From contig CAYUGX010000271.1 in NCBI GenBank assembly GCA_964444375.1, positions 1-6,771 of the forward strand: 6,771 bases of DNA. Reading direction: 5' to 3'. The DNA is from JABHCC01 sp964444375 (GTDB lineage: Bacteria; Bacteroidota; Bacteroidia; Bacteroidales; UBA12481). Under the pieces are notes generated by a model. The model worked only from the letters and a program-made list of their open reading frames with translations, was not told where the DNA came from and searched no databases. Shown piece after piece: positions 4,611 through 6,771 of the stretch. Made by a program: the position numbers and the translations under genes. How positions within the stretch are numbered: the first letter of the stretch is position 1; every line of letters begins with the position of its first letter.

Positions 4611-6695
4611 ATGGAACGGTATCAACGAAAATTCATTGAAGAAGCCAAAGAACTAATCAGCAGCCTTGAGTCAAACCTTCTTGAACTTGAGCAAGCACCT
4701 GATCAGACCAGTACCGTTGAGGAAATATTCAGGATCATGCACTCATTGAAAGGCAGTGGAGCCATGTTTGGTTTCACCAAAATCAGCAGTCTCACACATG
4801 ATCTTGAAAACATTTATGCTGCTATTCGATCGGGCAACCTGGCCGTTTCTAAACATTTAATTGATCTTTCTTTCAGTTCGCTTGATCTCATCAGAGAATT
4901 ACTTAAAGGGGTCGAAGGAGAAAAGGAGATTAGACGATATAATGATTTGGTAAACGGCATACGATCTATCTCACGGCACAAATTGGAGAATGTTGGTAAG
5001 GAAGATAGATCCATTCAGACCGAGCATCCAATCCAAGCATCTTCCCCGGCCCAGTCATCAGTGTGGTTGATACATTTTGATCCATATCCTGAGATTCTGA
5101 GTGATGGGAACAATCCCATATACATGTTTGATGAGTTGGCTCAAATGGGTGAAATTATTTCCTGTCCATCATATAGCAAATTTCCAAACAGCTTCGACGA
5201 TCTAGATCCAGAACAATTGTTTATTAGTTGGAACATACTACTCAAAAGTGAGACTGAACAAGAAAACATTGAAAATGTGTTTCTGTTTGTTCAGGAGAAA
5301 TCGAGTATTAGTGTCACAAAACTAACTTCATCAGGTTCTGACAAACTGAGCGAGAAATCTAATCAATTGAAGGAGCTCCTTTCAGCCACCGAAATTGACA
5401 TTACAGCCATTGCAGAAGTAGTAAGTAAGCTTGAGGCTCCCCAAGAAACCTCATCACTGTTGAAATCTGCAGGTGATACTATACCAATCATTGACGACAG
5501 AACAGTTGATATTCAAGAGACTGAAGAAATTACGATTCGTGTACCGTCAGCAAAACTTGATGATCTAATGAATCTGGTCAGTGAATTAATTACTGCCCAG
5601 GGACAATTATTGACCAATGCGGAAGTTATCAAAGACACCAATCTTACCAACCTAAGCGAAAAATTTGAAAAGCTGATCCGTCAATTGCGAGAGCAATCTA
5701 TGGAGATGAGTCTAATTTCAATCAACACCCTGGTTGTCAGATTTAAAAGGCTCGCTCGTGACCTCTCAAATCAATTGGGCAAACAGGTTAACCTCGTTAT
5801 TGAAGGAGGTGAAACGGAACTCGACAAAACCATCATCGAGCATCTGTCTGATCCTTTGCTTCATATAATCAGAAATGCGATCGACCACGGAATCGAATCT
5901 GTGGCTCTAAGAGAGGCGAAAGGAAAAAATCCGGAAGGACAAATCAAGATTAGGGCTTATTACTCGGGAGCAGAAGTTCACATCGAGGTAAGTGATGACG
6001 GTAAGGGAATCGAACCCAGAGAGGTCTTGAATACAGCCATTGAACGCAAGATCATTCAACATCAAAGTCAGGTCAGTCCGGAAGAAGTACTTAAGCTTTT
6101 GTTTAAACCTGGATTCAGCACAAAGGAGGAGGTCTCAGAATACTCAGGACGCGGTGTTGGAATGGATGTAGTTCACCGAAAAATAAATGATCTAAGGGGA
6201 GATGTTGATATCTTTTCTGAGCCCGGACTTGGCACAAAAATACTCATTAAGCTTCCACTCACACTGACCATAATGGACGGAATGCTTACTGAGGTTGAAG
6301 AAACCAAGTACATTGTCCCAATTTCCTCCGTAAGAAAGATATTTGAAATCAATCTCGACGAATTGAAGAATTCATTTAATAACCTGGTTACGCTTGATGG
6401 TAAGCAATATCCTTTTCTATTGCTTGCCAAAGAATTTGAAGGCAAACTATCTACCCAAGCTGTTCTACAATTAATCCTGGTTGAGTATGAAGAAGTTAGA
6501 ATGGGTTTGGTGGTGGATCGAGTCGTAGGTGAACGTCAGGTTGTATTGAAACCACTTGGGGCGAGTCTGAAAAGCAACAAACTCTTTTCTGGCGGCAGCA
6601 TTCTCGGAGATGGTGAGATAGCGCTGGTGCTTGACACCAACAAATTGATTAAAGAATTTACCCGTTCTTCAAAAAGCCAAAATAATGATGAATAA
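4611..6695 (+). CDS. cheA: Chemotaxis histidine kinase CheA
   Basis: Encodes 694 residues and appears complete. P1 (about 1-100) is an Hpt domain with the phosphorylated histidine H44 in MHSLKGSGAMFGF. A P2-like region (about 150-232: IHFDPYPEILSDGNNPIY, VFLFVQE) resembles an alternative response-regulator-docking domain seen in many CheAs rather than the E. coli type. After a linker, P3 dimerisation helices start at about 305 (VPSAKLDDLMNLVSELI). The P4 ATPase carries its boxes in order: N box HIIRNAIDHGIE (418-429), G1 DDGKGIE (462-468), F box FKPGFST (498-504), G2 GRGVGMDV (513-520) and GLGT (539-542). P5 (about 555-690) is the CheW-like receptor-coupling domain. All ATP-binding residues expected for activity are present. 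CheA autophosphorylates under receptor control and passes phosphate to response regulators, which must be encoded outside the window. It sits 10 bp after the STAS gene, and its 3' end overlaps the next gene. Confidence 0.97.
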   Translation: MERYQRKFIEEAKELISSLESNLLELEQAPDQTSTVEEIFRIMHSLKGSGAMFGFTKISSLTHDLENIYAAIRSGNLAVSKHLIDLSFSSLDLIRELLKGVEGEKEIRRYNDLVNGIRSISRHKLENVGKEDRSIQTEHPIQASSPAQSSVWLIHFDPYPEILSDGNNPIYMFDELAQMGEIISCPSYSKFPNSFDDLDPEQLFISWNILLKSETEQENIENVFLFVQEKSSISVTKLTSSGSDKLSEKSNQLKELLSATEIDITAIAEVVSKLEAPQETSSLLKSAGDTIPIIDDRTVDIQETEEITIRVPSAKLDDLMNLVSELITAQGQLLTNAEVIKDTNLTNLSEKFEKLIRQLREQSMEMSLISINTLVVRFKRLARDLSNQLGKQVNLVIEGGETELDKTIIEHLSDPLLHIIRNAIDHGIESVALREAKGKNPEGQIKIRAYYSGAEVHIEVSDDGKGIEPREVLNTAIERKIIQHQSQVSPEEVLKLLFKPGFSTKEEVSEYSGRGVGMDVVHRKINDLRGDVDIFSEPGLGTKILIKLPLTLTIMDGMLTEVEETKYIVPISSVRKIFEINLDELKNSFNNLVTLDGKQYPFLLLAKEFEGKLSTQAVLQLILVEYEEVRMGLVVDRVVGERQVVLKPLGASLKSNKLFSGGSILGDGEIALVLDTNKLIKEFTRSSKSQNNDE

Positions 6696-6771
6696 TTCCC
6701 ATCTGAAATTTATATTGAAAAAGGAGAGCTTCGCGATATCTGTTTCACAGGTATTAAAAATTCTCGAATTC
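6685..6771 (+). CDS. cheW: CheW coupling protein, N-terminal fragment cut by the window edge
   Basis: A frame starting at ATG 6685 (or the adjacent ATG 6688) stays open for 29 codons to the window end and overlaps the last bases of cheA by 11 (or 8) bp. The peptide includes LKFILKKESFAISVSQVLKI, the opening strands of a CheW fold. It parallels the start of the P5 domain of the CheA next door (YIVPISSVRKIFEI, residues 567-580), with the same V/P-x-S-x-V-x-K-I pattern. CheW links CheA to methyl-accepting receptors. The overlap indicates translational coupling and balanced synthesis with CheA. The identification rests on a short fragment plus its position after cheA; a CheW domain in a larger fusion is possible. 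Confidence 0.8.
   Translation, partial: MMNNSHLKFILKKESFAISVSQVLKILEF

Noticed and set aside
4814..6445. Minus-strand open frames inside cheA (4814-5014 and 6173-6445)
   Set aside because: Both are antisense to conserved CheA domains and show no family signature.
6766..6771. GAATTC at the very end as a cloning junction
   Set aside because: Other EcoRI sites occur inside the window (for example near 1636 and 2191), and the left edge is not an EcoRI end, so this is probably coincidence.

Overview
The window reads as a chromosomal segment of a Bacteroidota bacterium, most likely a gliding, environmental lineage of the Cytophagales type. The reasons are internal. Base composition is moderately AT-rich. 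Genes lack Shine-Dalgarno sites. One promoter fits the Bacteroidota TTG / TAnnTTTG pattern. Two exported proteins belong to families largely confined to this phylum: a carboxypeptidase-like regulatory domain protein, and an MG2-domain protein that ends in a TonB plug-like domain. The species cannot be named from sequence alone.

Layout. (1) Positions 1-48 hold no assignable gene. (2) 49-1077, minus strand: exported protein with an N-terminal CarboxypepD_reg-like domain; its last residues and stop codon are written in a 7-bp tandem repeat (51-85). (3) 1078-1228: divergent intergenic region with no convincing promoter. (4) 1229-3529, plus: large exported MG2/plug protein, followed at 3544-3585 by a second, different 7-bp-periodic repeat. 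(5) 3592-3638: probable promoter with repeated TGTACA-type palindromes. (6) 3656-3859: small Cro/C1-type HTH regulator. (7) 3860-4228: J-domain-like protein with an unassigned C-terminal beta-rich domain, its start codon directly abutting the regulator's stop. (8) 4286-4600: STAS-domain protein. (9) 4611-6695: full-length CheA. (10) From 6685 or 6688 to the window end: the start of a CheW gene overlapping the end of cheA.

How the genes fit together. STAS, cheA and cheW form a tight chemotaxis operon (10-bp gap, then an overlap). CheA is a complete kinase with P1, a P2-like domain, P3, P4 and P5; CheW would couple it to receptors encoded beyond the right edge. The regulator/J-protein pair lies on the same strand just upstream, only 57 bp from the STAS gene, so a five-gene transcript is possible, though the pair could also be an inserted module. 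The repeated palindromes over the promoter suggest that the HTH protein controls itself and what follows. The HTH/J-domain pair at the head of a che operon is the least ordinary part of the window.
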